39,844 nucleotides of DNA from an uncultured Eubacteriales bacterium (GTDB lineage: Bacteria > Bacillota > Clostridia > Oscillospirales > Acutalibacteraceae): contig ONFG01000017.1 of the NCBI GenBank assembly GCA_900317025.1, positions 1-39,844 on the forward strand. Reading direction: 5' to 3'. Below the pieces are notes generated by a model, which worked only from the letters and a program-made list of their open reading frames with translations, did no database searches and was not told the origin of the DNA. The position numbers were made by a program, and so were the translations under genes. Each line of letters opens with the position of its first letter. Positions within the stretch are counted from its first letter, which is position 1. Positions 31,414 to 39,832 of the stretch are shown one piece after another.

Positions 31414-32433
31414 ATGAAAAAGCTGTTTCCACAAACAAAAATGCTGCAAGAGGCAAAGGCTCAGAGCAAGGGTCACTTTTTTATCATTGAGCTGTTGATA
31501 TTTATCGTCGTACTGCTCGTCGCTGAAATCATCTCATCGCTGCCTGTTCTTGCAATTGAGATCGTTGATATGCTTTCCAACGAGCGCGTTATGGAGGCGG
31601 TCCGCCTTATGCAAAGCGGCGATATCACATATCAGGAGTACACAAGCATGATTTCGGAGACCGTCAAAAGCGGCAGCGTTGTTCTCCCCTCGCTCTTCGT
31701 GACCGGTATTGTAACGCTTGTCATCTTCATCTACTGCCGGTTTATCGAGAAACGAAAGCTCTCGACTCTTGGCTTTCGCAAAAAGGACTTCATTGCGGAG
31801 TACGGCGTCGGTATGCTTATCGGCACCTTGATGTTCTCTGCGGCTGTCGGCATCTGCGTTTTCACGGGCGCTCTCAGCGGCGGCATTGCCGACAACATCA
31901 GGTGGGGCATGATCGGGCTGTTCTTCGTCGGCTTCCTCATTCAGGGAATGAGCGAGGAGGTAATGTGCCGCGGCTACCTCATGGTCTCGATATCGAGGCG
32001 CTCTCACATCGCGCTTGCGGTGGCTCTTTCGTCGCTTGTTTTCGGCGCGCTGCACCTTGGAAACAACAGCTTCACCGTTCTTGCATTTATCAACATCTCG
32101 CTGTTCGGTCTGTTTGAGGCGCTCTACATCCTCAAAAGGGGCAACATCTGGGGAGTTTGCGGTATCCACTCGCTTTGGAACTTCGTTCAGGGCAATTTTT
32201 ACGGCATCAGCGTAAGCGGATTTGATGAAGTGGACAGTGTGTTCAAAATGAGTTCCGTCGAATCGAAGACCCTCATGAACGGCGGCGGCTTCGGGCTTGA
32301 AGGCGGATTAGCCGTAACGATCGTGCTTGTCATTTGCATCGTTCTGATAACGCTCACAAAGACAAAGTACTCTGAGCTTGCCGAAGAGCTTCCCGACGCC
32401 GCGGAAGAATCAGTACCGGCTGCGGCGGAATAA
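31414..32433 (+). CDS. CPBP family intramembrane metalloprotease (2)
   Basis: 339 residues, about eight membrane segments, with EEVMCRGYLM, FGALHLGN and GIHSLWNFVQG as the three CPBP motifs. It is not a close copy of gene 1: the motif residues and lengths differ, so it is not a recent tandem duplicate. CGGAGGAC precedes the ATG. The C-terminus is acidic (LAEELPDAAEE), as in gene 1. It is last in the ABC-deoD-cdd operon, before a terminator. Confidence 0.92.
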   Translation: MKKLFPQTKMLQEAKAQSKGHFFIIELLIFIVVLLVAEIISSLPVLAIEIVDMLSNERVMEAVRLMQSGDITYQEYTSMISETVKSGSVVLPSLFVTGIVTLVIFIYCRFIEKRKLSTLGFRKKDFIAEYGVGMLIGTLMFSAAVGICVFTGALSGGIADNIRWGMIGLFFVGFLIQGMSEEVMCRGYLMVSISRRSHIALAVALSSLVFGALHLGNNSFTVLAFINISLFGLFEALYILKRGNIWGVCGIHSLWNFVQGNFYGISVSGFDEVDSVFKMSSVESKTLMNGGGFGLEGGLAVTIVLVICIVLITLTKTKYSELAEELPDAAEESVPAAAE

Positions 32434-32447
32434 ATAGAAGACAAAAA

Positions 32448-32475
32448 AAGCGCTCCAAGACGGGGCGCTTTTCCT
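32448..32475 (+). terminator. Terminator after the second CPBP gene
   Basis: AAGCGCTCC and GGGGCGCTT pair over 9 bp (one G-U) with a 5-nt loop, followed by TTTTCCTTT. Confidence 0.85.
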
Positions 32476-32596
32476 TTATCCGTAGCGAGCAGACTGTGCC
32501 CGCTGACAGTACGCGAACCGATCAAAAGCTTTGAATGTCAGGAGTATAATGTTCTTTTAAAGAAAGTTGATTTCCGTGCATCTGCCCGAGCAGTGG

Positions 32597-32625
32597 TTGA
32601 CAGGGGGGTGGAATTTTGGTATAAT
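32597..32625 (+). promoter_or_regulatory. Promoter of the deacetylase gene
   Basis: TTGACA-N17-TATAAT, perfect consensus. The leader is about 75 nt; 32476-32596 shows no gene. Confidence 0.93.
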
Positions 32626-32706
32626 TAAGATGTATATATATAAAACCGTCGAAAAAAGGGCTTTCGGGAGCCTTCTGCGGTCCAAAATCAGAAAGAGGTG
32701 GCTTCA

Positions 32707-33912
32707 TTGTCGGGGAACGAGTCAAAAACTCCTGAGTTTTTGCAGATAAAAGGGTACAAATATCGAGCGAAAATGCTCATTGCAGCCGCGGTGCTGCTTA
32801 TTATCGTGATACTCCTTATTTCGCTCATCATTCACGGGATATCGTCAGCCATAAAGGGCGCAGCACGCAGTAAGGACGACGCGTCCGACACCGATACAAG
32901 CGCCTCCGCAGAGGTCACAAGCGCTGTTTCCTCACAGCCTGTCGTAAGCAACGAGCCGGTTTCCGAGGTGAGCAGCGTCCCGGTCGTAAAAGAAGAGAAG
33001 TTCGACGCTGACGGCAAGCTCGTTATCGACACCGATACGCTCGACGGCAAAAAGGCGATCGCCATCACTTTTGACGACGGTCCGAGCGAGTACACACAGG
33101 CGCTCGTCGAGGGGCTGAACGAGAGAGGCGCCCGCGCTACCTTCTTCATGGTCGGCAGCAACGTTTCGCAATACCCCGACACCGTCGCTCTTATGGCAAG
33201 CAGCGGTCATCAGATTGGAAACCACACCTTTAATCATACCGACATCGCCTCGGCAGGGCTTTCTGCCGCGCAGGACGAGATTTCAAAGACCGACGACGCT
33301 ATTGCCGCTGCCTGCGGTCAGCGCTCTACGGCGTTCCGCCCGCCGTACGGCTCGTTTACCGACGAGATCGCAAAGAAGATCGACAAGACGTTCACCATCT
33401 GGTCGCTCGACACGCTCGACTGGAAGGTCAGGGACGCCGGAAGGATCAAGAACACCATAGTCTCCCAGAGCAGAGACGGCAGCATTATCCTGCTTCACGA
33501 CCTCTACAAAACGAGCGTTGACGGCGCGCTCGCCGCGATAGACGAGCTTCAGGGCGAGGGCTTCACCTTCGTTACGGTAGACGAGCTGATGACGCGCTAC
33601 GGCTACCCCATCAACCCCGGCCCGCACAGCGCACAGTACGCCGTTTATGAGACGAATTCGCCTCATGCGGGAGAATACGCAGAGGATATGAAGCGCGACC
33701 TTGAAAAGGGTCAGACAAGCTCCGCTTCCGCAGGCTCCTTCTACTTCGACCGCCAGACCGACACAGATACGGACACCTCTTCCGACAAGAAGAGCAGCGA
33801 CTCCGACGTCTGGGAGGACGAAGGATATTACGACGACTACTATTACGAGAACGAAACAAGCTCGATCAGAACGGTCGAGACGCACTCCGATTCGGATCGT
33901 CTCGTTTACTGA
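32707..33912 (+). CDS. Membrane-anchored polysaccharide deacetylase (NodB domain)
   Basis: About 401 residues: an N-terminal anchor (MLIAAAVLLIIVILLISLIIHG), a Ser/Val/Thr-rich linker, the NodB domain (about 110-310), and an acidic Tyr-rich tail with DTDTDTSSDKKSSD and EDEGYYDDYYYENE. Catalytic motifs are TFDDGP, HTFNH, RPPYG, DTLDW and ILLHD, all present. It probably deacetylates peptidoglycan GlcNAc outside the membrane. The start is likely the TTG at 32707, 5 nt after GAGGTGG; a GTG at 32698 is the alternative. Confidence 0.93.
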   Translation: MSGNESKTPEFLQIKGYKYRAKMLIAAAVLLIIVILLISLIIHGISSAIKGAARSKDDASDTDTSASAEVTSAVSSQPVVSNEPVSEVSSVPVVKEEKFDADGKLVIDTDTLDGKKAIAITFDDGPSEYTQALVEGLNERGARATFFMVGSNVSQYPDTVALMASSGHQIGNHTFNHTDIASAGLSAAQDEISKTDDAIAAACGQRSTAFRPPYGSFTDEIAKKIDKTFTIWSLDTLDWKVRDAGRIKNTIVSQSRDGSIILLHDLYKTSVDGALAAIDELQGEGFTFVTVDELMTRYGYPINPGPHSAQYAVYETNSPHAGEYAEDMKRDLEKGQTSSASAGSFYFDRQTDTDTDTSSDKKSSDSDVWEDEGYYDDYYYENETSSIRTVETHSDSDRLVY

Positions 33913-33930
33913 TCTTATCCGAATAAAAAT

Positions 33931-33970
33931 TACCCGCACGATGGTTCGCCCACCGTGCGGGTATTGTTTT
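33931..33970. terminator. Bidirectional terminator between the deacetylase gene and rex
   Basis: TACCCGCACG and CCGTGCGGGTA pair around an inner GGT/ACC; the plus-strand tail is TTGTTTTAT and the minus-strand tail AATTTTTAT. Confidence 0.88.
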
Positions 33971-33984
33971 ATACTGCCTGCGGA

Positions 33985-34638
33985 TCACTGATCCGTCTTT
34001 TCTTTTTTCTGCTGATTGATACGGAAGCAGAGCTGCATGAGGCTGTCTGCAAGATGAACGTTCTCAACGATCACGTCGCTGTACTTCATGCTTATGTCGT
34101 AGTGGCTGAAATTCCAGAAGCTGCGTATACCGCAGGCGTAAAGCCGCTCGGAGATCTCTTCGACCGCCTTTTTAGGCACGCAGATTATCGCCGTAACGAC
34201 CTCGTGCATCTCACAAAAGCGCTCCAGCTCGTCGGTGCTCGTTATCGTGATGCCGCTGATAACGCCGCCGATCTTGCGCTCGTCCTTGTCGAAGATGCCG
34301 ATAAGGTCGAAGCAGCGGTTGTCAAAGATCACCTGATTGGCGATAGCCGTTCCGATGTTGCCCGCACCTACGAGGATAGCCGGGTAGCGGCACTTGATGC
34401 CGAGAATACCCTCTATCTCCTCGCGAAGCTGCGTTACGGAGTAGCCTATCCCCTGCTGACCGAACTCGCCGAAGCAGTTGAAATCCTGCCTAACCTGCGA
34501 GGCGGTCGAACGCATTCTTTTTGCCAGCTCGTTGGAGCTTACATGGGAAATGCCCTGCTTGTCAAGCTCCCTTAGAAAACGGTAGTAGCGGGGCAGCCGT
34601 CTGACAACGGACGACGAAATCCTTTCTCTTTTTGCCAT
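33985..34638 (-). CDS. rex: Redox-sensing transcriptional repressor Rex
   Basis: 217 residues: an N-terminal winged helix (RRLPRYYRFLRELDKQGISHVSSNELAKRM...QVRQDFNCFGEFGQQGIGY) and a Rossmann domain with LVGAGNIGTAIAN that reads the NADH/NAD ratio. Typical Rex genes control fermentation and NAD-linked genes. CGGAGGATCG precedes the ATG. It follows icd by 42 bp and is probably co-transcribed with acnA and icd, linking the sensor to TCA enzymes. Confidence 0.97.
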   Translation of the reverse strand: MAKRERISSSVVRRLPRYYRFLRELDKQGISHVSSNELAKRMRSTASQVRQDFNCFGEFGQQGIGYSVTQLREEIEGILGIKCRYPAILVGAGNIGTAIANQVIFDNRCFDLIGIFDKDERKIGGVISGITITSTDELERFCEMHEVVTAIICVPKKAVEEISERLYACGIRSFWNFSHYDISMKYSDVIVENVHLADSLMQLCFRINQQKKEKTDQ

Positions 34639-34680
34639 CGCAGCGATCCTCCGTTTTGCGGAATTGGCGAGATATTCGTA

Positions 34681-35889
34681 TCACATTGCCCTGAGGCGCT
34701 CGTCAACGGCTCTGAGGAAGTCTTCCGTATTGACCTTCTGCTTGTTCGGCAGAGTTGAGAGCAGCGCGAGGTCGCCGGTCATTACGCCGTCTTCGATCGT
34801 CTTGATCGTAGCCTTTTCAAGCTTGTCCGCAAACTCGCAAAGCTCAGGAGTCTCGTCAAGCTCGCCTCTCTTACGCAGTGCGCCAGTCCAAGCGAAGAGC
34901 GTTGCAACGGAGTTTGTAGAGGTCTCCTCGCCCTTCAGGTGCTTGTAGTAGTGACGCTGAACGGTGCCGTGAGCCGCCTCATACTCGTAAACGCCGTCGG
35001 GCGAAACGAGAACTGAGGTCATCATCGCGAGTGAACCGAACGCCGTTGCGATCATGTCGGACATAACGTCGCCGTCGTAGTTCTTGCACGCCCAGATGTA
35101 GCCGCCGTCGGAGCGGATAACGCGTGCGACCGCATCGTCGATGAGCGTGTAGAAGAACGAAATACCGGCTTCTTCAAACTTAGCCTTGTACTCGTTCTCA
35201 TAGATCTCAAGGAAAAGATCCTTGAAGCGGTGGTCGTAGATCTTGGAGATCGTATCCTTCGACGCAAACCAGATGTCCTGCTTCTTGTCGAGCGCATAGT
35301 TAAAGCAGGAGCGCGCGAAGCTTGAAATACTCTTGTCAAGGTTGTGAACGCCCTGAATGATGCCGTCGGTCTTGAAGTCGTGGATAAGCGAGCGCTCCTC
35401 GCTGCCGTCGGGCTTCGTTACGCAAAGCTCTGCCTTAGAGCCTGCCGTGACACGCATTTCTGTATTCTTGTAGATATCGCCGTAAGCGTGACGAGCGATC
35501 GTGATCGGCTTGGTCCATGTCGGAACGTACGGCGTGATGCCCTTAACTAAGATCGGGCATCGGAAGACCGTGCCGTCGAGAAGCGCACGGATCGTGCCGT
35601 TGGGCGACTTCCACATCTCTTTGAGGTCATACTCCTTGACGCGGTCTGCGTTCGGAGTGATCGTTGCGCACTTTACGGCTACGCCGTACTTTTTAGTTGC
35701 CTCTGCGGAATCGATCGTTACCTGGTCGTTCGTCTCGTTTCTGTGAACGAGGCCGAGGTCGTAATACTCCGTTTTGAGGTCAACGTACGGAGTGATAAGG
35801 ATATCCTTTATCATCTTCCAGATAACTCTTGTCATCTCGTCGCCGTCCATCTCAACGAGCGGCGTTTTCATCTGTATTTTATCGGACAT
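34681..35889 (-). CDS. icd: Isocitrate dehydrogenase (NADP+), dimeric type
   Basis: 402 residues of the homodimeric (type II, eukaryote-like) NADP-IDH family: [15 protein letters not shown] near the start, [13 protein letters not shown], the [11 protein letters not shown] segment and [14 protein letters not shown]...[12 protein letters not shown]. It makes 2-oxoglutarate and NADPH. The start MSDKIQMK is set by AAAGGAGAG; a longer frame is an artefact. It lies between acnA and rex; the gap to acnA (about 145 bp) carries only a small GCTC-GAAA-GAGC hairpin with TTTT. Confidence 0.97.
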   Translation of the reverse strand: MSDKIQMKTPLVEMDGDEMTRVIWKMIKDILITPYVDLKTEYYDLGLVHRNETNDQVTIDSAEATKKYGVAVKCATITPNADRVKEYDLKEMWKSPNGTIRALLDGTVFRCPILVKGITPYVPTWTKPITIARHAYGDIYKNTEMRVTAGSKAELCVTKPDGSEERSLIHDFKTDGIIQGVHNLDKSISSFARSCFNYALDKKQDIWFASKDTISKIYDHRFKDLFLEIYENEYKAKFEEAGISFFYTLIDDAVARVIRSDGGYIWACKNYDGDVMSDMIATAFGSLAMMTSVLVSPDGVYEYEAAHGTVQRHYYKHLKGEETSTNSVATLFAWTGALRKRGELDETPELCEFADKLEKATIKTIEDGVMTGDLALLSTLPNKQKVNTEDFLRAVDERLRAM

Positions 35890-36034
35890 TGTAGTTCTCT
35901 CCTTTGTGTATGTTAAGATCTGCGGTCGGTGGATTAACATCGGGGGTGTGCTTTGTTATCTCACGGACGATATCGGAAAGCAGAGACGAGCAGCAGCCAG
36001 AAGCACATAAAAGCTCTTTCGAGCAGTATGTTTA

Positions 36035-37969
36035 TCATTTATTGCTCTCTCTTGTGTAGTCGAGCAGACCGCCCGCAAGAATGATGTCTCTCGTTCTCTC
36101 GGTGAGATCGCAGTCAACGGGGATCTCGACGCCCTTCGTGACGTTCTTTACGACGATCGGCTCGCCGTTTTCGACCTTTGCGCGAACGTTCTCGATCATG
36201 AGCTCGTCGCCCTGGTCGATCTTATCATAATCGTCCGGGTTGACGAACGTAAGCGGGAGAATGCCTGCGTTGATGAGGTTTGCTCTGTGGATTCTCGCGA
36301 AGCTCTTCACGAGAACAGCCTTAACGCCGAGGTAGAGAGGAGCGAGAGCCGCGTGCTCTCTCGACGAGCCCTGACCGTAGTTAGAGCCGCCGACGATGAC
36401 CGACTTGCCAAGCTCGAGCGCTCTCTGCGGGAACTCCTTGTCGCATACCGTGAAGCAGTGCTGCGAGATAGCCGGGATATTCGAGCGGAGCGGCAGGATC
36501 TTTGCGCCTGCGGGCATGATATGGTCGGTGGTGATATTGTCGCCGACCTTGAGCGAACAGGAAGCGTCGATGCTCTCGTCGAGCGGAGAGGTCTTCGGGA
36601 AGGGCTTGATATTCGGGCCTCTGAGCACCTCTACCTCGTCCATCTTCGACTCCTCGATCGGCTCGACGACCATGTTGTCGTTGATGAGGAACTGCTCGGG
36701 GAGCTTGATCTCAACGGCGTCGCCAAGAGTTCTCGGGTCTGTGAAGACACCCGTAAGAGCGGAAGCGGCAGCCGTTTCGGGGCTTACGAGATATATCTGA
36801 CCGTCGGCTGTACCGGAACGGCCGAGGAAGTTTCTGTTAAATGTTCTCAGCGAGATACCTGCCGAGTTAGGCGACTGACCCATGCCGATGCACGGACCGC
36901 ACGCGCACTCGAGGATACGTGCGCCTGCCGCGATGAGGTCGCCCAGCGCGCCGTTGAGCGCGAGCATATTGTAGACCTGCTTCGAGCCGGGAGCGATTGA
37001 AAGCGAAACGCCCGGGTGAACGGTCTTGCCCTTAAGTATAGCCGCAACACGCATGAGGTCGAGGTAGCTCGAGTTCGTACATGAGCCGATGCAGACCTGG
37101 TCGATCTTCTGCGCGCCGATCTCTTCGATCGTCTTCACGTTATCGGGGCTGTGAGGACAAGCCGCCATCGGAACAAGCTTAGAGAGGTCGATGCTGATCT
37201 CTTCGTCGTAAACTGCGTCGTCGTCGCTCTTTAGCTCCTTCCAGACCTCTTCTCTGCCCTGAGCCTTGAGAAACTCTCTCGTTACCTCGTCGGACGGGAA
37301 GATTGAAGTCGTAGCGCCAAGCTCCGCACCCATGTTTGTGATAGTTGCTCTTTCGGGAACGGTAAGAGTCTTCACGCCCTCGCCGGCGTACTCGATGATC
37401 TTGCCAACGCCGCCCTTAACGGACATGATGCGAAGCACCTCGAGAATGATATCCTTAGCGGAGACCCACGGAGAAAGCTTGCCGGAAAGGTTTACTCTTA
37501 CCATCTTCGGCATTGTGATGTAGTATGCGCCGCCGCCCATTGCAACGGCTACGTCGAGGCCGCCCGCACCCATTGCGAGCATACCGATGCCGCCGCCCGT
37601 CGGGGTGTGGCTGTCGGAGCCAATCAGCGTTTTTCCGGGAATACCGAAGCGCTCAAGGTGGACTTGGTGGCAAATTCCGTTGCCGGGACGCGAGAACCAT
37701 ATGCCGTGCTTCTTAGCTACCGTCTGAATAAAGCGGTGGTCGTCGGCGTTCTCGAAGCCTGTCTGGAGAGTGTTGTGGTCGATGTAAGCCACGCTCTTCT
37801 CCGTCTTTACTCTCGGCACGCCGATCGCCTCAAACTCGAGGTAAGCCATTGTGCCGGTCGCGTCCTGTGTAAGCGTCTGGTCGATCTTCAGGCCGACATC
37901 CGTGCCGACCTTCATCTCGCCGCTCAGAAGATGATCCTTTATGATCTTTTGTGCTATCGTATAACCCAT
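36035..37969 (-). CDS. acnA: Aconitate hydratase
   Basis: 644 residues, a clostridial-type aconitase shorter than E. coli AcnA (about 890). The N-terminal part has SDSHTPTGGGIGMLAMGAGG, the [4Fe-4S] ligands come from GSCTNSS and CACGPCIGM, and the swivel domain has GSSREHAALAPLYLGVKAV. Converts citrate to isocitrate through cis-aconitate. The start MGYTIAQK has a GGGAGGAATC site. First gene of the acnA-icd-rex unit; citrate synthase is not in the window. Confidence 0.95.
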   Translation of the reverse strand: MGYTIAQKIIKDHLLSGEMKVGTDVGLKIDQTLTQDATGTMAYLEFEAIGVPRVKTEKSVAYIDHNTLQTGFENADDHRFIQTVAKKHGIWFSRPGNGICHQVHLERFGIPGKTLIGSDSHTPTGGGIGMLAMGAGGLDVAVAMGGGAYYITMPKMVRVNLSGKLSPWVSAKDIILEVLRIMSVKGGVGKIIEYAGEGVKTLTVPERATITNMGAELGATTSIFPSDEVTREFLKAQGREEVWKELKSDDDAVYDEEISIDLSKLVPMAACPHSPDNVKTIEEIGAQKIDQVCIGSCTNSSYLDLMRVAAILKGKTVHPGVSLSIAPGSKQVYNMLALNGALGDLIAAGARILECACGPCIGMGQSPNSAGISLRTFNRNFLGRSGTADGQIYLVSPETAAASALTGVFTDPRTLGDAVEIKLPEQFLINDNMVVEPIEESKMDEVEVLRGPNIKPFPKTSPLDESIDASCSLKVGDNITTDHIMPAGAKILPLRSNIPAISQHCFTVCDKEFPQRALELGKSVIVGGSNYGQGSSREHAALAPLYLGVKAVLVKSFARIHRANLINAGILPLTFVNPDDYDKIDQGDELMIENVRAKVENGEPIVVKNVTKGVEIPVDCDLTERTRDIILAGGLLDYTRESNK

Positions 37970-38009
37970 GATAGATTCCTCCCATAATCGGAAATTATAG
38001 TACCGTTTT

Positions 38010-38038
38010 ATTATACCAAATCTCCGCCATGTAATCAA
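38010..38038 (-). promoter_or_regulatory. Promoter of acnA
   Basis: TTGATT-N17-TATAAT on the minus strand, about 40 bp before the acnA start. Confidence 0.8.
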
Positions 38039-38046
38039 ACAACAAT

Positions 38047-38064
38047 TTGTTAATATTTTGATAA
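38047..38064 (-). promoter_or_regulatory. Candidate Rex operator at the acnA promoter
   Basis: TTGTTAA-TATT-TTGATAA compared with the Rex consensus TTGTTAANNNNTTAACAA: a full left half and 5 of 7 in the right half. It lies directly upstream of the -35 box. Confidence 0.45.
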
Positions 38065-38091
38065 AATGAATTTTTATCTGAGAATTCCTGC

Positions 38092-38122
38092 AAAAAAGCC
38101 CCTCATGCAGCCGCACGAGGGG
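38092..38122 (-). terminator. Terminator for the CAP-domain gene
   Basis: CCCCTC and GAGGGG, with inner TGC/GCA, form a stem followed by CTTTTTTG on the minus strand. It lies about 340 bp after the stop codon, beyond the MITE-like element and repeat A. Confidence 0.75.
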
Positions 38123-38141
38123 GAATAATCTCATACTGATT

Positions 38142-38333
38142 TAGGGAGCCACTGATTAAATCACGTCCTGCGGACTGAGCACTCATCTTGCTTGCATCTT
38201 TAGTCTCGGCTGCCGCCTCGGTCGGTGCTTCTCGCCTGCTGCGAGAGGTCTCCCCCGGAGACCCGCACCGTCGCAATCTGCCTGAAAATCTGGCGGCGCA
38301 ATCTGAGCACTCGCTTTAATCAGTGCCTCCTTA
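38142..38333. mobile_element. MITE-like element with terminal inverted repeats
   Basis: 192 bp bounded by TAGGGAGCCACTGATTAAA and its near-complement (2 mismatches in about 20), flanked by GATT on each side (possible 4-bp target duplication). It has no ORF. CTGAGCACTC is repeated near both ends (38175-38184, 38303-38312). The middle forms a perfect three-way junction: CGGTGC/GCACCG (38223-38228 with 38265-38270) around TCTCGC/GCGAGA and GGTCTCC/GGAGACC. The transposase family is not identified. Confidence 0.7.
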
Positions 38334-38378
38334 GATTAAATGCATTAATTATGAAATGCGCGTATTGCATACGCTGAT

Positions 38379-38463
38379 GCCGCGCAAAACGCGTCATCCC
38401 GTCTCATACAAACTCATACGCGCCTGCGGCGCTATAAAAGCTTTTTAATTGAGTTTAGTATCA
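38379..38463 (-). repeat. Dispersed repeat A, copy 3
   Basis: About 85 bp, on the minus strand, closely matching copy 1 at 7868-7963 apart from a 9-nt deletion in the AT-rich part. It shares the GCGCC-GCA-GGCGC hairpin and the GACGGGATGACGCG right part. Its left end TGATACTAAACTC supplies the TGA stop of the CAP gene. Confidence 0.85.
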
Positions 38464-39429
38464 ATCTGAAAACTCCTGCACCCAGTATTCACCGTAGATA
38501 TCGCCGTCAATATGGTAGTGACCGACGCCCATGCGCTTGAACCTCGGGTCGAGGATACTGTTTCTGTGTACCTCGGAAGTCATCCAGTAGGCGACGGCTT
38601 CCTCGGGCGTTTTCTGCCCTTCGGCGATGTTTTCCGCGCACACGCCGTAGCCTGCGCCGACCTCGGAGAACACCGTAAACCAATCGGCGCCGTCGGGGCG
38701 CTGATGCTCAAAGAGGGACGGTATCTCCTGCGAGCGCTTGTCAGCGGCTTCGCAAAGCCGTCTCTCAAGAACGAGCGGGTCGCACCCCGCCTTTTCGCGC
38801 TCGGCGTTGATAAGCTCAAGCACCGCCTCGCTGCTGCCGTCGGGCGATGGCGGCGGAGCCTCTATCTCGCCGCTGTTGACGATCGGAAACTCATCGAAGT
38901 ATATGATCGTCTCCTGCTCGACAAGCTGCGTTTCCTCGGACTGCTGAGTATTCTCCTCCGGCTGCGTCTCCTGTTCGGTCTGCTCGGACTGAGATGAAAC
39001 GGCGCTTGACTCGGCAGCGCTTGAAACCGCTTTTGACGCGGCACTTGAAGCCTTTGACGAAGCCGACTTTGACGTTTCCCCCGCCGAAGAAATTTCTTTT
39101 GACGAAGCGCTCTTTGAAGAAGCTGCGGAAGAAGCCGCTTTGGACGAATTACTTTTTGAAGAAGCCGCTTTCGACGAGGTATTCTTTGATGAAACGGCGC
39201 TTGACAATGGCTTTGAAGATGTGATACCGGACGGTTCACTCACGGCTGAAGCGGCTGTATCGGTATCGCCCGGGCTTGCAGGTGCGGACGACTCATCATA
39301 AGCCACGGCGGACTGCACGGTGCTGTTCTCCGCAAATGAAGGCACGCCGCCGGTCTCATTCACGCCGCTGTCCGCGCAGGCTGTAAGAAATAAAAGCAGC
39401 AGCGCTGCTGCCAAGGCTTTTTTCATCAT
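38461..39429 (-). CDS. CAP/SCP-domain lipoprotein with Ser/Lys-rich linker
   Basis: 322 residues. A lipoprotein signal peptide with lipobox LTAC (Cys18) is followed by a long low-complexity linker (about 55-150) of SSKA/SSKS-type repeats, a Gln/Glu-rich stretch, and a C-terminal CAP domain (LELINAEREKAGCDPLVL..., HQRPDGADWFTVFSEVGAGYG, ENIAEG, AVAYWMTSEVHRNSILDPRF, YGEYWVQEF). CAP proteins are secreted; function in Firmicutes is mostly unknown. AAAGGAG lies 9 nt before the first ATG. Confidence 0.9.
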   Translation of the reverse strand: MMKKALAAALLLLFLTACADSGVNETGGVPSFAENSTVQSAVAYDESSAPASPGDTDTAASAVSEPSGITSSKPLSSAVSSKNTSSKAASSKSNSSKAASSAASSKSASSKEISSAGETSKSASSKASSAASKAVSSAAESSAVSSQSEQTEQETQPEENTQQSEETQLVEQETIIYFDEFPIVNSGEIEAPPPSPDGSSEAVLELINAEREKAGCDPLVLERRLCEAADKRSQEIPSLFEHQRPDGADWFTVFSEVGAGYGVCAENIAEGQKTPEEAVAYWMTSEVHRNSILDPRFKRMGVGHYHIDGDIYGEYWVQEFSD

Positions 39430-39450
39430 TGCTCACAGCTCCTTTATTTC

Positions 39451-39479
39451 AAGATACTATTCTCAACAAGTTATCACAA
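39451..39479 (-). promoter_or_regulatory. Candidate promoter of the CAP-domain gene
   Basis: TTGTGA-N17-TATCTT on the minus strand, in the 55-bp gap after the tRNA terminator. Confidence 0.45.
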
Positions 39480-39484
39480 GATAC

Positions 39485-39514
39485 AAAAACAGCCGCCCGT
39501 CGTTTTGGGCGGCT
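39485..39514 (-). terminator. Terminator of tRNA-Gly(CCC)
   Basis: AGCCGCCC and GGGCGGCT form a perfect 8-bp stem with an 8-nt loop, followed by GTTTTTG, directly after the tRNA CCA end. Confidence 0.92.
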
Positions 39515-39590
<76 letters not shown>

Positions 39591-39613
39591 GTATGATCTT
39601 TTGTACGTTTGAT

Positions 39614-39642
39614 ATTATACACCATTTCCCGATCGATTGCAA
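39614..39642 (-). promoter_or_regulatory. Promoter of tRNA-Gly(CCC)
   Basis: TTGCAA-N17-TATAAT on the minus strand, about 24 bp before the tRNA. Confidence 0.85.
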
Positions 39643-39702
39643 GATGCTTTGGAGATTTTTTTAATGAATACTGAAAACTTAAAATTGAAGAATGAATAAT
39701 AC

Positions 39703-39738
39703 AAAGCAAAGATCCCGCCGACATCTCGGCAGGATCTT
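39703..39738 (-). terminator. Terminator of tRNA-Gly(GCC)
   Basis: AGATCCTGCCGA and TCGGCGGGATCT form a 12-bp stem (one G-U) with a 4-nt loop, then TTGCTTTG. Confidence 0.8.
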
Positions 39739-39743
39739 CTCTT

Positions 39744-39819
39744 TGGAGCGGATGACGGGGCTCGAACCCGCTACCTCCACCTTGGCAAGGTGGCGCTCTA
39801 CCAGATGAGCTACATCCGC
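39744..39819 (-). tRNA. tRNA-Gly (anticodon GCC)
   Basis: 76 nt with an encoded CCA. Acceptor GCGGATG/CATCCGC identical to the neighbouring tRNA-Gly, anticodon loop TTGCCAA, T-loop TTCGAGC. Reads GGC and GGU. Confidence 0.97.
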
Positions 39820-39832
39820 ATATTTAACATAT

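Noticed and set aside
39643-39702. AT-rich near-repeats (GAATA-TGAA type) between the two tRNA-Gly genes
   Set aside because: Too short and too low in complexity to call a repeat family.
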